A model generated the notes under the pieces. It made no database searches, was not told the DNA's origin, and was given only the letters and a program-made list of their open reading frames with translations. Positions 36,401 to 48,200 of a stretch of 64,000 nucleotides of DNA are shown here, piece after piece. Within the stretch, counting starts at the first letter, position 1. Every line of letters starts with the position of its first letter. Made by a program: the position numbers and the translations under genes. The stretch comes from Clavelina lepadiformis (taxonomy: Eukaryota; Chordata; Ascidiacea; Aplousobranchia; Clavelinidae), in contig NC_135240.1 of NCBI RefSeq assembly GCF_947623445.1, forward strand, positions 6,510,001 to 6,574,000, in the 5' to 3' direction.

Positions 36401-39400
36401 GTCATCAAAAACTGACTCAGCCTTGCATGCTGATAGGCTAATGGGAGAAAAACCGGTAACACCCGCTACTTGTGACGTTTTGCATGATAAGCCAGTCCTC
36501 AAAGAAAAGATAACGTCGCATTATCAGGACCCTGAAATCCGTCAGCATCCATATCTGGGCAAAGAACAGCGGACAACTGCTGCTAACATTAACCGTAGAT
36601 TGTACAATAACTGTAACAGTTTGAACATCGGTCACCAAAACGAATTGTTAGATTCAAAAGTATGTAACCCTTCCGTTGATTCAGCAGCGTCGGAAGCTTT
36701 GATTAACTCATCAATTGCTGACGATATCACCTCTACTGCAGTTAATATACCAGTAGTGGTCGAACAAGTTGACCAGGTAAGGGACGGTACCCAGCAGTCC
36801 AACGAAGCCAACCAAGGGTTTTTAGGTATTGAAAGGTCGGCGACCGCTTCGCCGCTTGTGAAGTTTGAAGAACAAGAAGCGTACACTGTAACAACGGTAG
36901 AAGAACAAAACGAAGTAACGTTTAAAACGCTGCGCAAGCTTTCAATAACATCCGAATCCACAGTTGAAATTGACTTAAACGATTGTAGGAGTGTGGCTTC
37001 GTCTGATAACGAAATGCCAAGTGGAACTTTGGCATCAGCGCTGTCCAAGGATTACCGTGAGTATTACAATATGTGCTATATGTGGCTTATCATTTGTGGT
37101 GTTCTATCCGAACAGCCTAAGATATGGTGGAATAAGACAATAAACTAATGTGACTTTTAATCGAATTCACGTTGCTGCGTACCACGGGGTAATTTTTAAT
37201 TTCCATCGCAGTATCATTTACAGTTTTAAGACAAAGTTTACGTAAAAGTATACCATGAATGACGTAATATATTCTCATGGCGATCTATTGCACAAACTAG
37301 AAGTAAATTGCAGAGCAAGTGTTGTTAGAAGTCCGAAGACGAACAAAGACTCAGCAATAATTGCTGGTGTTTGTTTACATCTGTTAAACGTGTTGTTACT
37401 TGGGTACATGAGCCACCAAATTTGACATTTCCGTCGCCTTGTAGCGGTGCTGCGAGTGCAAACCAGGTTTTCGAGCTAAAAACTTTCTAATGACGTAATT
37501 TCGCGGGCACTGTATCATGGTCACGTCACCTGAATGCGAGATCATTTTCTATTCTTAGATCATCAGGTCCAAAATACGGGAAATTTCTCTAATCCGCTTA
37601 TAGCATCAGGAATTACACAGGTTTTGCGGTTGATTTGCGAGTTCCTACACCTATGTTTTACTGTAAGGTAGCGGTTTCATTGATCTTTTATTGGAGTGTA
37701 GTGGTTTTGCTCTTTGTTTTAAAATTGATACCTTGTTCAAGTGCTAATAGTGCTTACCACTGCGGGTTTGGATACGCGTTGACAGTTGTTTAGCTTGTCG
37801 GAGGAATACGGTGAGTATGACAGTATGTCCATGTTACATTCTATCCCAGCAGCCTAAGATATGCCGGAATAAGACAATAAGCTAATGTGACTTTTAATCG
37901 AATTCACGTTGCTATATGCGTAGCTGCATGCCACGGGGTGATTTTTCATTTCCATCGCGATATCATTTACAGTTATAAGACGAAGATTACGTATAAGTAA
38001 ATCATGAATGACGTAATCTATTCCCACAGCGATCTATTGCGCAAATAAGAAGTAAATTGCAGTACTTCACACTGCAAGTGTTGTTTGAAGTCCTGAAATG
38101 ACCAGCATCTGAAAGCACCCAATTAACGATATTAAAAGCGTTTCAAATTCTAATCGTACTGTGTATTATATATCGTATATATTATACTATATATTATATA
38201 TCGTATATATTATACTATATATTATATATTGTATATATTATACTATATATGTATATTTAGATATTTTTTGTATAGATAATACTCCAAAAATTGTGATGTA
38301 GTTTATACAATTAGTTAGTACTTAAAAAACATATTTTCTATAAAAACCTATAGTTAGCGGCGTTGGCGTAGATTCATTGAAAAAGAAAAATTCTGTTTTG
38401 AACGCTTTTGAATCGCTGCTCTGACATATGTTTGTCTTTGTGTCATGCGTACTATCAAGTAAATTTCATATTTTATTGATTCGCGCAATAAACCACTAGA
38501 ATACGGTAAAAGCGAAGTTCTAAATTTTCTTTCGTTCGCTTCAATGTTACAACATAAGAAAAAATCGTCAATAACATACTTAGGCTAATAACTGTATGTA
38601 CGATTGCACATGCTGGTTTGTCATTGCCTAAATACATATCATCTAGGATTCTAGGGCGACCATAACGTCATCAAAGTTATAAAAACAACACGAGTATAAA
38701 TCAAATTGGAACAAAACCATGATAGAAAAAAGCGGCGTATAATTATTTAAGTATAACATATACAACAACCTATAGCTTTGATAGAATTAATTAAACCGTT
38801 TTGAACTTATCTCAGTGATAAAATATTCGATTTTTGGTATAAAAATGAGACCCGCCATTTACAACAACCGATTGTTTTGTAGGGTCACCAGGTCGGCCAA
38901 GTAGCTACCGGTCGAGCGTCACATTATCGCTCAGACCGACAAGCAGGAGCTCCCTGACCGGATCTGCCAGACTTTCCCCGACCGTTGAAGTCGCCAAGGA
39001 CTCTTCGGAAAGTCACCAACAGACTAGCGCAAACGGAAGAAACGTAATGTTTGCGAAAGAAATCCACCCCGATTACCGGAAATGGGTTCGCTCGTGGACA
39101 AGCGCCGTGGACGGTTTCACGGCCGAGGAGAAGGTCTTTGTCCAAAAAGAAGAGCAAGAGTTTGAACATAACGACGCCATGGCCCATACTGACCGTCTGT
39201 CGCCGTCCATAATGGGCGGTTGTCGGCCACCAAGCGGCTCTAACAGGAGCCCCAGTCCTAGCCGGGTCATACTTGACTACAATCCCCAGGAAAACAGGAT
39301 TGGAATCTTGCAAAAAGAGTTTGAGAAAGAGGATATGAAGTCGAAAGTTATGAGAATTGAAACTACGTATTATGACGGTATGAGAGGTGAGATTACAAAC

Positions 39401-39403
39401 TAG
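33426..39403 (+). CDS. Large disordered protein, 1383 aa, giant exon plus last exon
   Basis: The ATG at 33426 follows an acceptor (TATTACAG, 33420), so the 5' UTR is spliced. Exon A runs to 37056, where the frame meets a GTGAGT donor in phase 1. Exon B starts at 38883 after TTTTGTAG and ends with TAG at 39401-39403; C+GG completes an arginine codon. An AATAAA lies just downstream. Most of the protein is polar and probably disordered: an acidic/basic run near residue 220, a serine-rich tract near 520-555, and a Cys cluster (CPDCDCKMSWCCCG) near 720. Near residue 80, MELLVSNRGKACKIFREAKR recalls the NRG-type motif of myozenin and synaptopodin Z-disc proteins. The last exon has an ordered-looking IHPDYRKWVRSWTSAVDGF segment. 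A cytoskeletal scaffold is possible; I do not claim a family. Confidence 0.85.
37050..38100. repeat. Tandem duplication of exon end and intron start around a dispersed repeat
   Basis: Sequence at about 37050-37335, which includes the donor of exon A, recurs at about 37806-38095 (for example GTGACTTTTAATCGAATTCA in both). Between the two copies lies the ~450-bp repeat also found near 45140. Both copies of the donor keep GGTGAGTAT or CGTGAGTAT. Confidence 0.8.
37345..37800. repeat. Dispersed ~450-bp repeat, copy 1
   Basis: This is over 90% identical by eye to 45137-45575 in the same orientation (for example TTACATCTGTTAAACGTGTT and CACTGTATCATGGTCACGTC in both). No terminal inverted repeats or coding frame were found, so its class is unknown; a SINE-like element or a segmental duplication are options. 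Confidence 0.85.
38161..38260. repeat. AT-only minisatellite
   Basis: Three imperfect units of about 29-37 bp made of TATATATCGTATATATTATA follow one another. The strand is nearly self-complementary and could form a cruciform. Confidence 0.85.
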
Positions 39404-42287
39404 ATTTTGAATACTCTCTTAAATGTCTTCTACGAGTATTGGAATAAAAACGTTGTGTCCTTTGTAACTAAAAATGTTGTTTATTAAGTTTTGTTTTGTA
39501 TGCCCATAATCTGTACTAGATAAATAAAGATAAGATAACATACATCCAGTCAATAACAATAATTCACGTTTCTCCCAAGTTGTAAAATCTTTTCATCTAC
39601 TACCGGCCAACTTAGCGCTGACAATGCAAGAATTCGACCGTTGGCGTGTTTGCATTTGCGTGATTACATCGTTCACAGATATTTACAAAAAAGGTGTAGA
39701 CGTAACTTTAGCTTGATCTATGTGATACTGTGCTTTTAATAGATTTGATTAACTTTAACATCTACAGGTAGTTTACCTTCATCGGTGTAAAACGTCATGG
39801 AAAATGCTTTCTACGCTGCTAGATCGGTTTCTAGAAAGTTCGATAATGCTATCAAGAATTATTTTCTTTTTTTTTCATTGATTGCCGTTTTGTGATGCAG
39901 AGACCAGTTTTCATACCGACAAGGAAGGGAGTACTTAGGCGCGAAAAGGGTCAAATTTACCAGCGAGTTTAAAGCGTTTGAAATGGTGTTTAAACTTGGC
40001 AGCTGCTTTACCTCACGGAATCCATTCAGTTTAAAGAACTCATAAGCAGTCAATGCCAGTGAATTAAAGTCGTTTTGACTGTTTTGTTTAAAGCAATCCG
40101 ATGGGAAAAAGTAGAGGATTCAAACCGGATTTCTTCCGCAAGTGGTTTAATAGTTTCCGCAATTTCTGGACGGAATTGGACCATTAAAACTGACCTGAGC
40201 GCTGGTGATCGTTAACAAACGCGCGCATAGTTGGAGTCAAAGTCAATAAAGCAAAATGTCACATCGAAATTGGAATAATAACGATGGATAGATCGGTAAA
40301 CATTTAGGCTTTGTTCGGTCCAACTTCTGTGAGATCAGCATGTTAAGAGCGAAGGTAAAATGCTTGGACGAAATTCGAAGCATTGGCAAATCATGTTTGC
40401 CGCTGTATTATAACCGAGCAGCTAGTGCGGCGTTGACGGCAGGTTATAGCTGGCAGTCTATCTCGTTTTAGCCGGATTAAACTGCACATAATCGGTTAAA
40501 ATATGGAAATCGAGAGGCGATAGGCGTTAAATCAACGGCTATAACCTAAGCAACCAGTGACGGCTCTAAGTTTTATCATTATAGTTTGCGGTGAATAACT
40601 ATTTGGTTTACAGTGATACGCCTTTTTACTTCGACATCAACACAATGTATGACGCGCAAATGCGTATTTTCTGACATCTTGTCGTTGGCTTGTTTTTTCC
40701 GTTCGCATGCTGGCTGCTTTATCACGTGATGGCATTGTGATAATAAATTCCTTGTTTACTATTTTCGCGCGCCATTTGTGGAAAATATCCTGCGTTTGGT
40801 TGAAGTCACGTTGTATTCCAACTAGTGCAGGCATGTTAGATCGGTATCTGAAGACTGTCTCATCTTAATTCGTTCCCCAAGGTCTCTGCAGATGGATTGA
40901 AGCGACAAGTAATTCTCTCATTATGTAAATGTTCAGCTGTCGTCACTATTAAAATAGCTGGAATAAACCAACACGCTCTTCTGCTAAACCTGTCAGATAG
41001 ACGTATACAGTTGGAAAAGAGTTTAAATCCAAATATTGTTTTAACGTAGCCGTTCGGGGAGTGTTTAGGCCACTATGTTTTTCTTGAAAGGGCTTTCTAT
41101 ATTTGGCTACACGCCAGCAGTCGCAGTCAGAATGTAGTAAGCCGCTTGTCAGTGTGTTTGTTTTAGTTTGTAAGCGCTTTTGTGGTGTAGTTTGGCCCCA
41201 CTTAATACCACAACGATAACCCAGCCAAACCACTCCACAAAGGCGCGTGTCGTTGTTGAATACGAACTCGTTATAATCGAGGTTTATTTCGTCACAATAG
41301 GTGGTGCCCCTTGAATAGAATTTGCTTAATTTGTTACGAATTTCACGGCATGGAAGGAAAGGCAAAGACGTAGGTAAAATGAGCGCGTTCAAGCCAGTTA
41401 AATGCGTTATTAACCCCGACCCTAGTATTTAAACGTTGTAGTAGCGTTTATACAGAAACACTCGTTAGTAGTTAGGTTAGTTGGGTTAGTTGCCACTTAG
41501 AACCTAGGTAAAGTAGAAAAGCACGTTATCAACGTTATACAAATGATCACACGTTATTTTGTTACTGGTAGATTATTTTATCCATAACACGCTTTTCGTT
41601 CGTATAAAATCAATAAAACGTTATAATGGCAGATGCGTCCGTGTTTATTTTTGTCTAAAATTGATCTTGGTTATCAAACCATAAACAGACATGTAACAAG
41701 TCGACGCCATAGCGTTTTGCAGTTTTTCGTCGTCTTCATCGGTCAATTAGACTTCATTTGTATGACAACATCTGCTCACGAGTATTTACTCTAAAAAAAC
41801 TATAAACTGTGACAGTTCTAAAACCAGAAAAGATCAAGAAAAAACACGTAGTCAGTACATTAAAATGCTGTAATCAGTCGCACGTTCGAAGTTGAAAGTA
41901 ATTTTTCATGTTTTCTATCCATATTTTGACCCGTTTAAGGATGCATGGCTGCAACTATAAGCACGGTCAGGAATCTACTTTGATGTTTTTGTACAGACTA
42001 CAAAATAATTGAGAAGTTTGTAGAAACCGCAGATATTAACAGGGTTTTTGCGTTCGTTTATCGAATATAATTGGTACAAAAGTTTTGTGGTCAGTGGTCT
42101 CTTAAATCAAAGTCTACACAGGTCAAACATGTTGTTGGATTACAACCGGCCGTTGCATCAATATGATACAACCATTTAAACAATTTCTAGAAACTAACAA
42201 TATCCTGACTTTTAATATTTTATTTTAACTTATCTATATTTAGTTGCTAAGATTCTGTGATAAACTTTCGTAAATCTCTCCCCGCAG
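39404..42287. other. Intergenic region, one doubtful ORF
   Basis: The 3' end of the 1383-aa gene is followed by about 2.9 kb without clear exons. A 147-codon minus-strand ORF at 40949-41392 is the longest; I recognise nothing in it and see no supporting splice or repeat evidence. Confidence 0.35.
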
Positions 42288-45200
42288 AAATGGTGGGTAA
42301 TAATGGTGATGACGTGAAGGTGATTCCCCAACCTCCACCCCACTCCACAGTGGATGAAGAGGAGTTTTGTGGGGTTGTGGAAGCTCCTACTCTAAAGGTA
42401 TTTTTGCCCTATTGTTACAATGTATGCTGCAGTTAAAGTGCTAAATACATTTCAGCAAAAGTTATTATGATTCAAAAGAATCTGATTAGGTTTCTGCCAC
42501 TAAGTGTCAGTAAGGAGTAACTTTGATTAGAAACAGAAAGTGTCTTGGAAAATCCAAAAATTAACGTCCCAAAACTTGAACCAATTTACAGCACAGAAAT
42601 GTTCCAGAAACAAATTCTAGTTTTGTTTCCGTTCTAGGTGAAAGAGATAAGAGCCAAGTACAAGGCAAGAGATCACAAGAACTACGGCAAGCCTGCCAGC
42701 GTGAGTTCAACGAGCAGCGGATCCCGCAAAAGTAGCGAAGATACTTCGGTAAATATTTCAGTGCATCGATGACGTCATGCCTTATGTGCGTGGCCTGTGT
42801 AATCGCAAACGTCCAGTGCGGTTGCCCTTCCGAGTTGAAACTACAGCACTGGTTTGACTAACAACCCGACTGGAGGCTTTGCTAAAAATACTTAACTTCC
42901 TGGCGGCACATCAGGCGACTAGTTACTTTCCAGAAAGATTAATGACGTTTTGCTGCATCCAACGCTGTTGCTCATGACGTAATGACGATGTTACGAAAAG
43001 AGCACAACAGTGGTGTAAGAGAAGGCTTTGCAACACACTCGGCTAATGTCACCCTTTAAGAGGCTGATTCAGCGTTTGATTTTAAACTTGTTTTGAAAAA
43101 CTCAATGTTGCGTTTTAAAACAAAACCATTTCTACAACATGACGCCTGTGACTACGTAATTACATTTTTCAAGCGTCGCAAACAACATTGCTTACAAAAC
43201 AAGACCTTTTACAATAAGACCGATTATTTCCATTCATATGTCCAATGGAGCTATCAATGGGGTCATGGAAATAACTTTGAATCTTTAATCAGAACAATCG
43301 AAAGTTTTTCATATTGCTTCCGTTTGTTTTGTAGCCGAGACATGTCAAAGGCAGCAGCCAATCGGATTTCGATTCGACGGAAAATCTTCATGGACCTAAT
43401 CACGTGGTAAGAAATAAAAACGTCAACGAACATCTTCTAAATTTCATTTCCTTCAGAATACCATAGTTTCATGTTGCTACATTAATCTAGCAACGCAGTC
43501 TTATTGAATGATTTTCTATTGTAGAAACGCTGTGCAGAATACTCTGCTCGATAAGCTTTACGAGTTTACAAGGTCGCAGACCAGCTTAATCATAAAATCT
43601 TTTCTGCCCCAACCAGTTTTGGGCAAATTTTCGCTGTAATCGGTTTGTTTTATCTTGCATTTTGCTTACGCCCGTGCCAGGTATACTTTATCAGTTATGG
43701 CGAAGTAGCTTCGGGGTCAAATGCTACAGTGGGTCAGTGCGACGGTGTATACTACAAGGAAGTTTGTTAAGGTTTTGTGATTGCCAACAAAATGCATCTT
43801 GCGCTGTTGGTGTGTTTTCTGAAGCCAAAACGATTGCAAAAATCGTGCTTTGAAATGTTGTCATGTCCAGCTGACGTAAATACACAGCACATCGTGCAAA
43901 GCTACGAAAGATCAACGCCTAATCAAATCAAACAAAGGCAGGAAATTAACAAGTCTAAAGATGCCAATTTCAAATTACAAGCTGACCACATCAAGCTTTG
44001 AGCCCGAGCTAGTTGTATTGTTTATTTAGTCATGTACAGTTATCTAGGATAACAGATATCCACGTGGGTTAATCTATTTACAGGGAATTAACAGAAGGAA
44101 TTGTAAAGGCCGAGAAGTAATTTTAGTGGTTTAATTGGCGCCGCTAAAATTTCCTATCTTGATTGACAAGCAGAAAATCCTTCAGTTTGTGATCTTGTTT
44201 TTGATTTTCTTGTTTTGTCCAGGAAGTTTTTACGATTTGATTTTGGGCACCACATTCGGTTAGTCATATGTTTGTAGTGACGTCATACGCATATAACGCC
44301 TTCCTACATTAATAAAGCACAGGTTAAAGGTTTTACTAGCTCCGGCTAAAACAGCATTCGACATCTGCCGTTTTTGTATGTAAGTGACTTAGGACTGCAG
44401 TGAGCTTGTGCGTTCATGAAAATACTAATAAGTAATTCGTCGCCGAATTCTACAAATGGGCCTAAACGTTGCCCAATACAGACATACAACGTACCATTGT
44501 GCCCACGCTGTTTAACCATTAACAGATGACCGACGCCGCGAAACACTTCGCCAGCCAAAACCTTTTTTGGCGATGACCGATCACTTGTCGATTTTGTCGC
44601 ACGACCTTCTTGTGACGTCACAATAGATGCAAACAAAGAATGTGGAAGTGGGAATGCGACAGTGCTATAAATGTTTACAGATATCGTTTGACGGGGGAAG
44701 TGGTGTATTTATATGGACAAAGATTTTAATTGATTGAAACACCGTTGCGGTTTAGGAAAGAAAAGTGTAAAATGAGAAGTTTTCTTTAACTAATTGCAGA
44801 CGTAGCCCTAGATAGCAGCGAAATCAACTTCAACTTTGTGGAAGTCTTATGCGATTAGCAGGTTTTGAGATATTTGATGATGGAAGTGTAATTTCGTAAT
44901 TAATTGGTCAAGGTTTGTGTTATATAGCGTCTATATATCTGCTTTTAAACTCCTTTCTGAAACGTACAAATTATCTGCGCAAATTTTCCGGGACATTAAT
45001 TACCATCAATCACGATTCTGTTTCGATTTCCTGAATGGTGTTTTGTAAATGACAATTTTCGGAAAACGCTTTAACAGTCGTGACTTGATTCTGGCTGTAT
45101 AGATCGTCGGACTAACAAAACTCGTTCAGTTTGAAAGGAAGACTCAGCAATAATATAATTGCTGGTGTTTGTTTACATCTGTTAAACGTGTTGTTACTTG

Positions 45201-48200
45201 GGTACATGAACCACCAAATTTGGCATTTCAGTCGCCTTGTAGCGGCGCTGCGAGTGCAGGCCAGGTTAAACTATTATGACGTAATTTTGCGGGCACTGTA
45301 TCATGGTCACGTCACCTGAATGCGAGATCATTTTCCATTCTTAGATCATCAGGTCCAAAGTACGGGAAATCTCTGTAATCCGCTTATAGCATCAGGAATT
45401 ACGCAGGTTTTGCGGTTGATTTGCGAGTTCCTACACCTATGTTTTACTCTAAGGTAGCGGTTTCATCGATCTTTTATCGGAGTGTAGTGGTTTTGTTTTT
45501 TAGTTTAAAATTGATACCTTGTTCAAGTGCTAATAGTGCTTACCACTGACATATCTTTAGCTTGTCGGAGAGGTGCAAATTATTGGCCAAAACAGTAATT
45601 TAATTTGCAATGCAGCGTTCAGCCTGGTCGATCGTTGCGAGATAACTTTGCTGCAACGTTGCATTCCAGTTTGCTGCTGCTGCGATTAAATTTGAGTGAA
45701 AGGGACTTTACAAACAACATAACAACAAAGGGTTGGGCAAACTGTGGTTAAATTCGCGCCTGGTTTGTGTAGATCGTAACTAACATTCTCCAGACAGGGT
45801 TTCTCGAAGTTTTTTAAGTCTTCATAAGAAAATTGAATTAATCGTGTTTGGCTGCCGGACCATACCAACCTCCACAACAACATCTCAGCTCATACTGAGG
45901 TACATGGGGTACCAGGCAAATTCTGACACAACCAGATAGTACCCCGCTCTAATTGCGACCATTAATTAATTTACAAATTAATTATAAGTTATTGTGCGCG
46001 TCTGTTTTGGGATTGATTTGAACTTCAGTGCAATTACTCATTATCATATTCAGGACACACATCACAAAGATTTTAGTAACGAAAAGATGGTGCTTAATAT
46101 CTATGTCAACGCGCGGTCATTAATTTTCAAAAATTTTCGCAAAATTGTGTTTTTTGTGACGTTTTATGAAATAGTTTTACAAGCGCTTGACTTTTATAAC
46201 CACAAACCCCTTTGATCGTTATAGTTGACAATCAAGTGCTTTGTTTCATTATGACGTAACAAAGGTGTTTACTGCATGTTGGCGCCTTATTTTGTAATCC
46301 GGGCGTCTTTAATGTAAGCGTTTGATCTTGCCCAGTGTAAACATGTTATCTTCATTCGAACGTGATTTTAATTGCTGTTAAGTGTCCTCCGCATAACGTC
46401 ACTCTTCGATGACGTCACGTATATTGAAACGTAATATTCTGCACAAAAATAATTGGACACCAAGATAGCAGCGGATTCAATATATCTCTTTATAAGTTGA
46501 AGAAAGTGATTGTTTTACCGTATATGCAGCGGATCACGCATCTCATGGGTTAGGTTCATTACTATTAGAAGATAGATTTTGGTTGGGTTTAGGTCACTAT
46601 GTCACCACCAAGGTAGCTACTAACCAAAAAATAAGCACATTCTTAAAATGTAGCGAAATGCTTAGTAATTAGTTTTACGACGCTTTCTTCTCTATAATAG
46701 AACTGGTTATAAACCTTCAACTCAGGCAAATAAGGAACCGAGAAAATAAAATCCGTACAGTTTTAACCGAGGAAAATTGACAGCCTTATTTAAACATAAC
46801 TGTACAGTATTACGTATTGCTTTAATTTTTGCGCTTCAATGAATGGATACGACTCGTGTTTTATCATGAAAACTGAAAACGTTCATATGACGTCACTCGT
46901 CGCGAACACATAAAGTCACTGCTTTGCCTTGCAATTGGCCTAAAGTTATAGCGCGTAATTGCGAAACGATTAGCTCTGTGAGAGTATAATCGTCGTATAG
47001 ATAAGTGGAGCTGGAAGCGCAATAGGTCTGATGTGGTTTGGCACTCAAGTACTTAATTATGACTTATGAAACTGCTTAAAGTCTGTCAACTTGCAGATCG
47101 GAGCATGCTGACGAAAGGCTGTTGTTTTTGTAAGACGACGTAGGTTGCTATTATGCAGCATCGGAAAAATCAACATATGGTAATCTAATAGCCCAGGCTT
47201 CAAAAACTTATCGGGCTTAAAAGATTTAACTTGACTGTAATAGTTAGACTGATACGATAGTTACAGACAAGCTTTCATCATTTTATCGGCAGTTCAAAGT
47301 CACCACGTCAATCAGTAAACAGCAGCTAGTGTTGTTCCAAAATCCCACAGAATTTGTTGTTCTTTGCAAAGCTGTGTTAGTAGAAACGTTAGGCCAATAG
47401 CATCGGGGCAGTTGGTGTAAATGTTATCAGACTTTATTAATGAACGAATCATCTTAGAATGCTGTTACAATGTAACGGTTACACGCTTTCTGTAAACTGC
47501 TAATACGTAAAAAGCTTGAACATGTGTATATTGTCGGAAAGCATTCAAAGACTGCTGTTACAACAACACGTTTTTACACGTTGCGTCATTTACAACAGTG
47601 TTGGGACGCAATTACGTCATAAATATTGCATTCAAAGGAGAAAACGATTACAGAATTAAAAACACAAGATTACGTCAAAATACACGACACCAGGTAATAA
47701 CGCGAAACTTTGAACTAACCTCTGTACATGAATGACGTCATGTCATCGCGACTATGTGCAGAGTGTTGAATGTTGTCCCTTTTAAGGGAAAAGCGCGCAG
47801 TTTATGTACGTGCGTGCCACAGCATATAATAAATGAGATCATGTAAGCGCCACTTTATTATACTGACCAGTACGAGAAAGCAATAAATACGCCCACATGG
47901 AAAGTTAATTTATTTCGTTTAGTGTGCCATAAACAGTGACTTGGTCACACACAGAGTTTGATTCTATAAAACGATCGAACATTCAAAAGAGCTTTAATGT
48001 TTGGGAAGCTATGCAAGGCTAAAAATCTACTACGTGAGATCTGGTATTGGATTCGTTTATGATGTAACAATCAAAACCAGTTTCCCAGCGTAATTATCTT
48101 GAGAAATTCGCAATGGAGTCTGTTAATCGCATAAAAGAAACTTAACACAGGGTCAGATTAGCCTAAGGTTGGGTAACAGGTTGATGGGGTTTATTTTGGT

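Noticed and set aside
40949..41392. 147-codon minus-strand ORF
   Set aside because: Long enough to note but unrecognised, with no upstream signals or second copy; could be chance or a decayed transposon ORF.
43093..43410. 105-codon plus-strand ORF
   Set aside because: Random-looking translation inside the large gap, no splice junction fits the flanking exons.
44346..44636. 96-codon minus-strand frame with protein-like composition
   Set aside because: No ATG start, no splice sites that fit neighbours.
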